A DNA stretch of 64,000 nt from an uncultured Erysipelotrichaceae bacterium (GTDB lineage Bacteria > Bacillota_I > Bacilli_A > RFN20 > CAG-826): positions 1 through 64,000 of the forward strand of contig CACYSA010000008.1 of assembly GCA_902777015.1 (NCBI GenBank), in the 5' to 3' direction. Numbering within the stretch: position 1 is the stretch's first letter; every line of letters begins with the position of its first letter. Under the pieces are notes generated by a model. The model ran no database searches, was not told the DNA's origin, and saw nothing but the letters and a program-made list of their open reading frames with translations. A program made the translations under genes and the position numbers. This document shows positions 9,448 through 16,930 of the stretch, in pieces.

Positions 9448-9699
9448 TTATCCCTTTATCTTAGTTAAGATGTGATTATTAAACACATCATCAAAATTCT
9501 TAGGAGTAACACCAGTGATGATTTCGTCATCAACTTTGATTGAGACACCAGCGACACCACATTTCCCTAAGCAAAAAGTTCCTTTTAATTCAATTTGATT
9601 TTCAAGATGTTCTTCTTTCACTCTTTTAGTTAATAGTTCAATAACTTCATAACTACCTTTTAAGTGGCAAGAAGAACCAACACACACAAAAACTGTCAT
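9448..9699 (-). CDS. thioredoxin-like [2Fe-2S] ferredoxin
   Basis: An 83-residue thioredoxin-fold ferredoxin, like the NuoE/HydC-type [2Fe-2S] domain. Cysteines lie in CVGSSC near the start and in FCLGKCG near residues 42-48, consistent with a CxxxxC and CxxxC ligand set. It probably carries electrons to or from the hydrogenases encoded next in the operon; the sensor gene starts one base after its stop. I start at the ATG preceded by GAGGT at 5 bases, which puts the conserved MTVFVCVG at the N-terminus. A longer frame of 12 extra codons has no ribosome site. Confidence 0.85.
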   Translation of the reverse strand: MTVFVCVGSSCHLKGSYEVIELLTKRVKEEHLENQIELKGTFCLGKCGVAGVSIKVDDEIITGVTPKNFDDVFNNHILTKIKG

Positions 9700-9739
9700 A
9701 TTGTACCTCGAGACTATGTTATAAATCTGACACAATTAT

Positions 9740-9780
9740 TTTACTAAAAATAAAGCCTTTATACCATCTTTAAAAAAGGC
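9740..9780 (-). terminator. hairpin upstream of the hydrogenase operon
   Basis: GCCTTT (9755-9760) pairs with AAAGGC (9775-9780); on the minus strand the hairpin is followed by TTTATTTTTAG. It looks like an intrinsic terminator or leader hairpin just ahead of the hydrogenase operon and downstream of the SHOCT gene's own terminator. It might be a redundant stop or an attenuator. Confidence 0.45.
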
Positions 9781-9861
9781 ATAAAAACATTATTTATAAA
9801 ATGTATTGATTATATGATAACTTTAGTTAAGGTATTTTATTTAGATAGCAGAAGACAAACT

Positions 9862-9886
9862 AAAAAGCATTCCGTTTTGGAATGCC
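9862..9886 (-). terminator. intrinsic terminator after the SHOCT gene
   Basis: GCATTCC (9867-9873) and GGAATGC (9879-9885) form a 7-bp stem with a 5-base loop. On the minus strand the stem is followed by TTTTTAG, the form of a Rho-independent terminator for the gene ending at 9893. Confidence 0.8.
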
Positions 9887-9892
9887 AATTAG

Positions 9893-10402
9893 TTATTTAT
9901 TATTTAGTAATTCTTCTTTCTTTTTATCGTAATCTTCTTGAGTGATAGCGCCAGCATCTAGAAGCTTTTTATATTTTAATAATTCATTAATATTCTTATT
10001 TTCTTCTTTCTTAGCGATACGTTCTTCTCTGGCTTTGATTCTTGCATCTCTCGCCTTAAGATTAGCGTCTAATTTGGTGTAATAATCGATAGCGTGTTTG
10101 ATATATGCTTCATCTGGTTTCTTTTTGAATGAGATGATAAATAAGACAATACCTGCGATGGCCATTAAACCAAAAGTGATAGCGATTGAATAATTGATCC
10201 ATACAAATCTTTCATCAAATTTATCTTTAAATGCAATAGCCACGAGGGTGTAGATTAATGCAGTCATAAGACCAATAGATATTAAACCAAGGCCAGAACC
10301 TCTATAAATCCAATAGAACTTTGGATAATGTTGTTTACCAAATTCTAATAGTTCTTCTCTTGTATATTCTTTTTCACCAATGATTATCTTTTTATCTTCC
10401 AT
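9893..10402 (-). CDS. membrane protein with C-terminal SHOCT domain (paralogue A)
   Basis: A 169-residue protein with a cytoplasmic N-terminal motif (GEKEYTREELLEFGKQHYPKF), two membrane helices (about 36-57 and 71-91), a KKPDEAYIKHAIDYYTKLD segment, a charged helix, and a C-terminal SHOCT motif (LKYKKLLDAGAITQEDYDKKKEELL). SHOCT domains are short oligomerisation or tethering helices found at the ends of many proteins. The protein at 24302-24787 has the same layout and is a clear paralogue. It is a single-gene unit with its own terminator. The function is unknown. Confidence 0.75.
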   Translation of the reverse strand: MEDKKIIIGEKEYTREELLEFGKQHYPKFYWIYRGSGLGLISIGLMTALIYTLVAIAFKDKFDERFVWINYSIAITFGLMAIAGIVLFIISFKKKPDEAYIKHAIDYYTKLDANLKARDARIKAREERIAKKEENKNINELLKYKKLLDAGAITQEDYDKKKEELLNNK

Positions 10403-10443
10403 GCTTTTAATCCTAATTGTTTTTAAACAAATAAAAGCATATA

Positions 10444-10635
10444 AACAAAAATCCCCAATTTCAATGGGGATTAATGTATTTATGATTAATAATTACTTGA
10501 GACATGCTCCCATCACTTAAAGAAGTGTGGTTTCTTGCTCGATGGCTTTAGAGGAAAGAAAAGGCGATTTCTCGCCTGTTTTTACAACTGCCGCGCTTAG
10601 GGAGGGGCATCTCCAGATTTCGAAGATTTCTCTTC
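10444..10635 (-). ncRNA. candidate structured small RNA of about 190 nt (class unassigned, possibly 6S-like)
   Basis: There is no open frame here, but there is a complete transcription unit on the minus strand: an extended -10 TGCTATAAT (10642-10650), then about 190 bases, then an intrinsic terminator (stem AATCCCCA/TGGGGATT at 10450-10472 followed by a T-rich tract). The transcript can form GAAGA-GAAA-TCTTC, GGCGA-GAAA-TCGCC and CACTT-CTTT-AAGTG hairpins, plus a long closing pairing between GGAGATGC...TCCC and GGGAGCATGTCTC. The length and the GAGATG/CATGTCTC closing stem recall 6S RNA, but I cannot confirm the class; its apical stem seems short for 6S. A protein-coding reading is disfavoured because no frame is open. 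Confidence 0.5.
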
Positions 10636-10764
10636 ATGTGTATTATAGCACACTGCAAAAATATATTGACGAACAATATCGCATTTTTCAATCATTATAG
10701 ATTTTTTATCAGTATAAAAAAGGCCCTTATTTTTTGAAGTGAGACCCAAAAGTTGGACTTGCTT

Positions 10765-11699
10765 CTAATATCCTAATTGAACAAAGGACTGTTGTCTATA
10801 AGTTAATGGAGACAGTCCTTTTGTTTTCTCCATTATTCTTTCATTGTTGTAATATTCAATGTATTTAACCATTGCTTTTTCTAATTCCTCTAACGATTTA
10901 AATTCATATTCATGTCCATAGAACATTTCGTTTTTCATAACTCCAAAGAAATTCTCCATAGGTGAGTTATCTAAGCAGTTTCCTTTCCTGGACATCGATT
11001 GTTTGATACCACGTTTTTCTAATTCTTGATGATAAAACTTCATTTGGTATTGCCACCCTTGATCACTATGGAAAATCAATCCCTCTAAATTGTCATATTT
11101 ATTAAAGGCTTTTCTTAACATATCAATTGTTTGATTGAAGTTAGGATTTCTAGATATATTAAACGCTACGATTTCACGATTATGCATATCTAGAATTGGA
11201 GACAAATACAATTTGCCCGCTGCTATATGGAACTCAGATACATCGGTTGTCCATTTTTGGTTACACGCTGTTGTTGAGAAGTCTCTTTTATAAGTTGTTT
11301 TATGTTTTTCTTCATCGACAACTTTATCGAGAAGAAGATTCTTACAAGTTCCGTTTTGATCACCTTTATGCGAGTTATATTTTCCTCTAGGTGTGATGCC
11401 ATGGATATTAAGCAAACGCATGATTCTTTTAATCTTTTTATGGTTAACTTTATATCCTCGATTAGCTAATTCAAGCAATATTCTTCTATAGCCATATCTT
11501 CCTTTATTTTGATGATATATTTCTTCAATTTGTTTAAAGATTTCTTCATTTTTATCATCTTTATTAACTTTGTTAATCGTGTAAAAGAATGTTGCCTTTT
11601 TAACTCCTGAAACCTTAAGAAGGACGTTTAGTTTATAAAATTGCCTTAATTCAACGATAACCTTTACTTTTTCTTCGGTTGTCGGCCCTTCCTTTTTTG
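10765..11699 (-). CDS. IS3-family transposase OrfB (DDE integrase), produced by -1 frameshift
   Basis: The catalytic half of the transposase. The DDE residues are visible: D in KWTTDVSEF, D in IFHSDQGWQY and E in NSPMENFFG, the usual rve-core layout with an HTH-like N-terminal segment (IEEIYHQNKGRYGYRRI). The frame is open upstream from the first likely initiation codon (a TTG at 11478) to a run of six A residues followed by GG on the minus strand (11690-11698), inside orfA. This is where a -1 ribosomal frameshift would create the OrfAB fusion. The coordinates give the open orfB frame; if only the internal start were used the protein would have 237 residues. Confidence 0.8.
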
Positions 11700-12158
11700 A
11701 ACTAAGGCATTTAGTTTTTTTAGGTATTCATTCTCCGCACGAAGATACTCAAGTTCTTTTTCTAACTCTTCTTTGGTTTTTGGTTCATTAGATGTCTTAG
11801 GTTTCTTCGCCATTTTAGGAGGCCTCCCTCGTCTATCTAATTTTAAACCATCTATGCCAGATTCTTGATATATTTTGTACCATTTAGAAAGAAGGTCTTC
11901 TTGGATGCCGTTTGAAAGAGCAACCGACTGTATTGATTCGCCATTAAGAACACGTTGAATCATATCCATTTTATCTTGCCAAGTTCGTTTAGGTTTCTTG
12001 TGTTCTAAGCCCACTTCTCCCACAGAATCATAAATCCTAACCCAACGTCTAACTTTATCAATAAAAGTTTTGTGTTTACACCCACCAGGGTCATAAATGT
12101 GTTCACCGGTTTTATATTTTCTGATGCATTCTAATTTGAATTCTTTTGTAAATCTCAT
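11664..12158 (-). CDS. IS3-family transposase OrfA (HTH protein)
   Basis: A 164-residue DNA-binding protein with two helix-turn-helix-like blocks (residues about 5-45, FTKEFKLECIRKYKTGEHI; and about 60-105, MIQRVLNGESIQSVALSNG), a basic linker (DRRGRPPK) and a C-terminal leucine-zipper-like helix (KEELEKELEYLRAENEYLKKLNALV). In IS3 elements OrfA recognises the terminal repeats and, when fused to OrfB by frameshifting, forms the active transposase. The end overlaps the orfB frame. Confidence 0.8.
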   Translation of the reverse strand: MRFTKEFKLECIRKYKTGEHIYDPGGCKHKTFIDKVRRWVRIYDSVGEVGLEHKKPKRTWQDKMDMIQRVLNGESIQSVALSNGIQEDLLSKWYKIYQESGIDGLKLDRRGRPPKMAKKPKTSNEPKTKEELEKELEYLRAENEYLKKLNALVQKRKGRQPKKK

Positions 12159-12234
12159 ATAAGAAAAGACCCTCCTGTTAGTTGGTCTAACATTTGGGTC
12201 TCATCTCATTTTAAGAGCCTTATTTATTGATTAT

Positions 12235-12537
12235 TTATTGATTAACCACTACTTGTTTTTCTCTTTTTTCTTTAATCGAGAAGATTAATAGCATTACTCC
12301 GTAGAATGCGATGCCACCTAGAACTGTCCAGATAGAGATCCATAAATCCACTGGCATTTCAAAGCTTAAGAATCCTTCGCCTTCAACTGCGGAAACGATA
12401 CAGTCAATTAACCACATCAAAGTGGCCGCACCAAAGGTGATCGTAGCAACTTCAAAATGGAGGTTCTTTTTAGTTTTAACAAATAAATATAAGGCAAGTG
12501 ATATTAAAGTCATGCCTAACGCAACGAGGAAATACAT
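12235..12537 (-). CDS. small membrane protein of the hyp operon
   Basis: A 100-residue protein with three predicted membrane helices (about 2-20, 29-50 and 67-88) and a basic C-terminus (KEKREKQ). I do not recognise the family. It starts one base after the stop of the gene upstream in the hypB-oxidoreductase-hypA operon, with GAGGT upstream of the ATG inside that gene. The pairing with another membrane protein suggests a two-subunit membrane component, perhaps an anchor for the soluble oxidoreductase or a metal transporter; this is speculative. Confidence 0.7.
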   Translation of the reverse strand: MYFLVALGMTLISLALYLFVKTKKNLHFEVATITFGAATLMWLIDCIVSAVEGEGFLSFEMPVDLWISIWTVLGGIAFYGVMLLIFSIKEKREKQVVVNQ

Positions 12538-12538
12538 A

Positions 12539-12925
12539 TTATTGCTTGACCTCCGCTTTAGCTTTACGTCTCTTTAAGAACAGTTTACGGAACAATAATG
12601 CCGCTCCCCAGACTGCGACAATAGTAAGAGTCATAGCAACGCCTACTGTTCCCATTTCAAATAGCATTGTCCTAACCGCATCAGGTCCTTCGTTAATTGC
12701 CGTTAGGAACGGGAAAGTAAATGTAACTTCACCATGTAAGATGTGTTCACCCGCTAAAAGGAAAGATCCACCAAATAAGGCTAGTTCTAAGATGCCTAAC
12801 TTCTTTGATGTCTTCATATTATCGGTATTATTAGATGTAACTTCTTTCTTTTCTTTATGTTTAGCAATATGTCTTGCTACTGCTACACCAATCGCTGCAG
12901 CGGCTGGAACTGTGAAACATGCCAT
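12539..12925 (-). CDS. membrane protein of the hyp operon
   Basis: A 128-residue protein. A hydrophobic N-terminus (ACFTVPAAAAIGVAVARHIA) is followed by a charged linker and two further hydrophobic segments (about 43-60 and 88-112), ending in a Lys/Arg-rich tail. I do not recognise the family. It lies three bases after hypA, with an AAGGAG ribosome site nine bases before the ATG, so it is a true operon member. The His residues around HIAKHKEKK and EHILHGE could bind metal, but this is only a possibility. Confidence 0.7.
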   Translation of the reverse strand: MACFTVPAAAAIGVAVARHIAKHKEKKEVTSNNTDNMKTSKKLGILELALFGGSFLLAGEHILHGEVTFTFPFLTAINEGPDAVRTMLFEMGTVGVAMTLTIVAVWGAALLFRKLFLKRRKAKAEVKQ

Positions 12926-12928
12926 AAT

Positions 12929-13285
12929 TTAATTCTCCTTATTTTGTACTTTAATGTCTTTTATTAATACTTCTTGCCCTGATACAAGGTATGTATGAGG
13001 TGAATGGCATTTAGGACATTCTTTACCGTATTTCGTTGTGGGATATGTATTCTTACAATCCTCACAGTAGCTAATACCTTGTATTGGTACATAGACGAGT
13101 TTGCATTCTTTCATATATTCACTTTTCTTAATGAACCACTTAAATGCATCCTCGAAATATTCTTTAATAACGCCACTAACTTCACCAACTTCAATAGTTA
13201 GTTCAATAACTTTATCGACGTTATTATGTTTAGCAAGTTCTTCGACTTGCTTAACGACCTCGACGACAATTCCTAACTCATGCAT
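12929..13285 (-). CDS. hypA: HypA/HybF nickel-insertion chaperone
   Basis: A 118-residue metallochaperone. The N-terminal MHELG supplies the nickel-binding His2 of the family. The zinc-ribbon cysteines are CEDC (near 73-76) and CPKC (near 90-93), as in HypA. It would deliver nickel together with HypB. The start codon overlaps the last codons of the upstream oxidoreductase, indicating translational coupling. No [NiFe]-hydrogenase structural genes are in the window, so the nickel enzyme served is unknown. Confidence 0.9.
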   Translation of the reverse strand: MHELGIVVEVVKQVEELAKHNNVDKVIELTIEVGEVSGVIKEYFEDAFKWFIKKSEYMKECKLVYVPIQGISYCEDCKNTYPTTKYGKECPKCHSPHTYLVSGQEVLIKDIKVQNKEN

Positions 13286-16193
13286 TGTCTTCAGGATCTT
13301 TCACCGCATTACCGGTATGTGGAGCGGTTTTCTTAGCTTCTTTATAGTACTTGTTCCATTCTTTTCTCTTTTTACGCATTTCTTTTGCTTCTTTACTACC
13401 AGAATGGAATAAGATCTTAATTTGTCTTGGTAAAGCATAACCAAGTAAGCCAGTAACCTTCTTTTCAGCTTTACGCATATTGGAATGCTTTGGATGATCT
13501 CTTACTAAGTGAATAGCGTCAAATGAACACTTAGTGGTACAAATACCACATCCAATACACTTATTAGGATCAACATAAGCCGCACCACAAGATAAGCATC
13601 TAGAAGTTTCAACTTTAACTTGTTCTTCTGTTAATGTCTTATGGGCATCTTTGAATGAATTCTTATAATCAACAGATTCATCCATACCAGCTTCTTGTCT
13701 ACCAGCGTCATCATAGCCAGGTAATGTAATATCTTCTTTATTTAATGGAGTAAATCTACGTTTATAGAAGGCAATTGTTGGGTGAGCATTTGGTCTAACG
13801 TGTCTAGCTAATGCATCCGCTACTTTATGACCTGCGGCGATAGCGTTAATAACAAATGATGGACCAGTAAAGACATCACCACCGACAAAGATATCATCAT
13901 CTGCGGTTTGATATGTTTCTTTATCTGCGAGTGGATAATTACCATGCCAGAATGTGACTTTACTACCTTCAAGTAATTTGCCCCATTCAATGGCTTGACC
14001 AATAGCAAATACTACTTTATCCGCTTTAACTTCTAAAGTATCATTCTCATCATATTTCGGATTGAATTTGCCATTTTCATCGAAGACGGATACGCATTTC
14101 TTAAAGATGATCGCGGTCACATTACCGTTTTCATCAACCTTAAGTTCTTTTGGACCATAACCATTAAGGATATCAATGCCTTCTTCTAATGTTTCTTTAA
14201 TTTCTTCATTACTAGCAGGCATTTCATCACGTTGTTCTAAGCTAAACATTTTAACTGATTTAGCATTTAATCTATGCGCTGTTCTAGCGCAATCGATAGC
14301 GACATTACCACCACCGACAACAACAACGTCACCATTAAATGGTACTTGTTTATCTAAAGCTTCTCTTAAATAACTAACAGCGATATCTGTTCCTTTAGCG
14401 GTATCATTAGCGACACCTGGTCTTCTACCACCTTGACAACCAATCGCGATATAGAAAGCTTTATAGCCTTGTTCTTTTAATTGGTTAATTGTGATATCTT
14501 TACCAACTTCACAGTTAGTTTTAAATTGAACTCCTAATTCTCTTAAGACATCGATTTCGCTTTCAATGACATCTTTTTCTAATTTATATGAAGGAATACC
14601 ATATGTCATCATGCCACCTAATTTAGCGTTCTTTTCAAACACTGTTGGGGTAAAGCCCATTGTGGCTAAATAATAGGCTGCTGATAAACCCGCTGGACCG
14701 GCACCAATGATGGCGATCTTTTCATCGAATTTGCCATATGTTGACGCAACAATCTTTTCAGGAATATAACGATCTTTCTTATTACGTTCTAAATCCGCTA
14801 AGAATTTCTTAACAGCGTCGATACTAACAGGAGCGTCAATCTTACCACGTGTACATGCTTCTTCACATTTCTTATTACAAACACGACCACATACCGCTGG
14901 GAATGGGTTTTGTGTCTTAATTAAGGCTAAGGCTTCTTCATATCTACCTTCTTTAGCCATCTTTAAGTAACCTTGAACAGGGACATGAGCAGGACATGCT
15001 ACTTTACATGGAGCGGTACCTGTTTCCCATGTATCAATGTTTCTCGCAGTATTTCTATAATTTTCATCCCAAGCATATTTGCCCCATTTGATCTTATCTG
15101 GTAATGGAGCGTGAGGATATGTTTGTTCTTTACCATCACCTTTACATAGTTTTTGACCTAATTTAACTGCACCCGCTGGACAGTTTTCAACGCATCGACC
15201 ACAGGCCACACAGTTTTCTTTAGTAACTTTCGCAGTATAAGCACTTCTTTCAAGGTTAGGAGTATTGAATAATAAGGCTGTTCTTAAAGCATTACAAATC
15301 TTCACATCACAGTTACAAATATCAAAGATCTTGTTTTCACCATCGATATTAGTGATTTGATGGACGAAACCATTCTTTTCCGCTAATTCGAAGATTTCTA
15401 ATGCTCTTTCTTTTGTAATATAGTGGGCTCTACCTGTTTCAACAGTGTAGTCTGCCATATCACCAAATTGGATGCACCAGTCATCATTATCATCGATACA
15501 GCCTTCACCTAACATCGCTCTAGATGCTCTACATGAACATACACCTGCGGAAATATGTCCTTCGTATTTTTTCATCCAGTGAGAGATATGTTCGATATCT
15601 AACGATTCTTTAGTGTTACCAATAGCTTTTTCGACTGGGATGACGTGCATACCAACACCACCACCGCCTGGAGGTAACATTTCAGTAACACCCGCTAAAG
15701 GAATAAATGTCATTCTTTCAAAGAATGATGCAACAGCAGGATTCTTAGCGATTCTTTCCACTGTGGAATTCATTAATTCCGCACTACCTGGAACGAAATA
15801 TGAAAGCATGTATCTTTTAATCTTAGGAGCATCCTCAATTGGATGATCCCAAGCATAGTTATCGCCATAGTCATATTCAATGATACCGACTACAGACATA
15901 TCATCTAATAGCTTTTGGAAATCAATTGGGCGATTTTCATATTCTTTATTAATTTTTAGTAATTGTTCAAAAGTATAGTGCTTACGTTGTTTCATCTTAA
16001 GAAGAACATCAATCATTTCTTCTGTAAGTACTTCTCTTAAACCCCAGTATTCTGGATCAGTTGTGTTCATACCAATTAACTTATGAGGCACAACGTCTGT
16101 AATCTTACGGCATAACTTAATCAACTTCTTTTCGTAAGAGTAACCTTTTTCGCCTTCAAATTTCGAGACGATCTTAGTGTTCTTTTCTGGCAT
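13278..16193 (-). CDS. multidomain FeS/FAD/NAD(P) oxidoreductase (GltD/NfnB-like core)
   Basis: A 971-residue soluble electron-transfer enzyme. Residues 1 to about 310 form an N-terminal domain of unknown role with a CSCRASRAMLGEGC cysteine motif near 220. A [4Fe-4S] motif CVACGRCVENCP lies near 334. A glutamate-synthase-small-subunit-type section follows (CKVACPAHVPVQGY near 395, VCGRVCNKKCEEACTRG near 440), then FAD-binding GAGPAGLSAAYYLA near 500, NAD(P)-binding VVGGGNVAIDCART near 628 and a C-terminal CIGCGICTTKC cluster near 880. The layout is that of NAD(P)H:acceptor or ferredoxin oxidoreductases such as NfnB. I start at the ATG two bases after hypB; a GTG four codons earlier overlaps hypB. 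It probably links the NAD(P)H pool to ferredoxin, which could feed the hydrogenase. The exact reaction is inferred. Confidence 0.8.
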   Translation of the reverse strand: MPEKNTKIVSKFEGEKGYSYEKKLIKLCRKITDVVPHKLIGMNTTDPEYWGLREVLTEEMIDVLLKMKQRKHYTFEQLLKINKEYENRPIDFQKLLDDMSVVGIIEYDYGDNYAWDHPIEDAPKIKRYMLSYFVPGSAELMNSTVERIAKNPAVASFFERMTFIPLAGVTEMLPPGGGGVGMHVIPVEKAIGNTKESLDIEHISHWMKKYEGHISAGVCSCRASRAMLGEGCIDDNDDWCIQFGDMADYTVETGRAHYITKERALEIFELAEKNGFVHQITNIDGENKIFDICNCDVKICNALRTALLFNTPNLERSAYTAKVTKENCVACGRCVENCPAGAVKLGQKLCKGDGKEQTYPHAPLPDKIKWGKYAWDENYRNTARNIDTWETGTAPCKVACPAHVPVQGYLKMAKEGRYEEALALIKTQNPFPAVCGRVCNKKCEEACTRGKIDAPVSIDAVKKFLADLERNKKDRYIPEKIVASTYGKFDEKIAIIGAGPAGLSAAYYLATMGFTPTVFEKNAKLGGMMTYGIPSYKLEKDVIESEIDVLRELGVQFKTNCEVGKDITINQLKEQGYKAFYIAIGCQGGRRPGVANDTAKGTDIAVSYLREALDKQVPFNGDVVVVGGGNVAIDCARTAHRLNAKSVKMFSLEQRDEMPASNEEIKETLEEGIDILNGYGPKELKVDENGNVTAIIFKKCVSVFDENGKFNPKYDENDTLEVKADKVVFAIGQAIEWGKLLEGSKVTFWHGNYPLADKETYQTADDDIFVGGDVFTGPSFVINAIAAGHKVADALARHVRPNAHPTIAFYKRRFTPLNKEDITLPGYDDAGRQEAGMDESVDYKNSFKDAHKTLTEEQVKVETSRCLSCGAAYVDPNKCIGCGICTTKCSFDAIHLVRDHPKHSNMRKAEKKVTGLLGYALPRQIKILFHSGSKEAKEMRKKRKEWNKYYKEAKKTAPHTGNAVKDPEDNA

Positions 16194-16195
16194 AT

Positions 16196-16864
16196 TTATC
16201 TCCACTCCCTTATTCTCTTTACGAGATAATCTTTAACCAAATTTATATTTTCACCAGTTAACGCACTGATGTTAATGACTGTAGCGTTTGGATTACGATA
16301 ATGAATCATTTCATTACATTTATCGAAATCAAAATCAAAATATTGTTTTGTATCTATTTTATTAATTAAAACTAAATCACATTTTTGGAATATCAATGGA
16401 TACTTTAACGGTTTATCATCGCCTTCAGGAATAGAAAGGATAACCATATCCATAGTGGCCCCTGTATCAAATTCCGCTGGACAGACTAAATTACCAACGT
16501 TTTCTAGGAAGACTAAATCTAAATCATTAGCCCCTATCTCATCTAATCCAGTTTTAGTCATACCAGCATCTAGATGGCACATACCTGATGTATGTAATTG
16601 GATAGATTTAACTCCTGTTTCTTTAGCGACATTAATCGCGTCTACATCACTATCAATATCCGCTTCCATGACACCAATCTTAAAAGTATCCTTTAAAGCA
16701 TTAATGAGTTTAATTAATGTTGTGGTCTTACCAGCGCCTGGAGAAGACATCACATTAATAAGAAAAGTGCGGTGATCAAAAAGATAATCACGCAATAAAT
16801 CCGCTTCTAAATCGTTATTCGCATAGGCGGAACGATTTACGATAATCGTTTTTATGTCTTCCAT
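16196..16864 (-). CDS. hypB: HypB nickel-insertion GTPase
   Basis: A 222-residue SIMIBI-class GTPase. Walker A is SSPGAGKTT near residue 41, the switch/acidic motif is MEADIDSDVDA near 70, the G-domain metal site is CHLDAGM plus the cysteine in NLVCPAEFDTGA, and NKID near 173 recognises guanine. There is no histidine-rich N-terminus and no CxxGCxC motif. It heads the operon with the oxidoreductase and hypA. The ATG follows GAGGG at 5 bases; a GTG two codons earlier is less likely. It would hydrolyse GTP to load nickel via HypA. Confidence 0.88.
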   Translation of the reverse strand: MEDIKTIIVNRSAYANNDLEADLLRDYLFDHRTFLINVMSSPGAGKTTTLIKLINALKDTFKIGVMEADIDSDVDAINVAKETGVKSIQLHTSGMCHLDAGMTKTGLDEIGANDLDLVFLENVGNLVCPAEFDTGATMDMVILSIPEGDDKPLKYPLIFQKCDLVLINKIDTKQYFDFDFDKCNEMIHYRNPNATVINISALTGENINLVKDYLVKRIREWR

Positions 16865-16892
16865 TGTCACCCTCTATTTTATATGAGAAATC

Positions 16893-16908
16893 ACATTATT
16901 ACTAATGT
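16893..16908. promoter_or_regulatory. palindrome between the divergent hypB genes
   Basis: ACATTA-TTAC-TAATGT is an inverted repeat with 6-bp arms in the 66-base gap between the two divergent hypB genes. Next to it, TG-T-TATTAT (16915-16923) is an extended -10 reading toward the plus-strand gene. The minus side has TATAAA near 16879-16884. A shared operator, for example for a nickel- or redox-responsive regulator, is plausible. Confidence 0.45.
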
Positions 16909-16930
16909 AATTTGTGTTATTATAGTTTTG

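Larger units (their letters stand above)
10740..12203 (-). mobile_element. IS3-family insertion sequence (IS150-like), about 1.46 kb
   Basis: The element is bounded by imperfect inverted repeats: TGAGACCCAAAAGTTGGAC at 10740-10758 and its counterpart at 12185-12203, differing at two of nineteen positions. It carries two overlapping frames in the arrangement orfA then orfB, with orfB in the -1 frame, as is typical of IS3-family elements that make a fused transposase by frameshifting. I see no 3-base target duplication: the flanks are AAG on the left and TCT on the right. Both open frames look intact, so it may be or recently have been active. It separates the two arms of an intrinsic terminator, described separately. 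Confidence 0.85.
10715..12221 (-). terminator. intrinsic terminator split by the IS element
   Basis: On the minus strand the hyp operon is followed by AAGGCTCTTA (12212-12221). The complementary arm TAAGGGCCTT (10720-10729) followed by TTTTTATACT lies on the far side of the IS element. The arms pair over ten positions with one G-U wobble. Without the IS the two arms would be separated by a loop of roughly 18 bases. I infer that the element inserted into the loop of the hyp-operon terminator. Confidence 0.65.

Noticed and set aside
10737-12206. Target-site duplication of the IS element
   Set aside because: The three bases on either side (AAG and TCT) do not match, nor do neighbouring choices of the ends.
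12498-12932. 144-codon plus-strand frame opposite the two hyp-operon membrane proteins
   Set aside because: The minus-strand genes have ribosome sites and tight operon spacing; the plus frame has neither.
16455-16775. 106-codon plus-strand frame antisense to hypB
   Set aside because: It is a shadow of the conserved GTPase gene.
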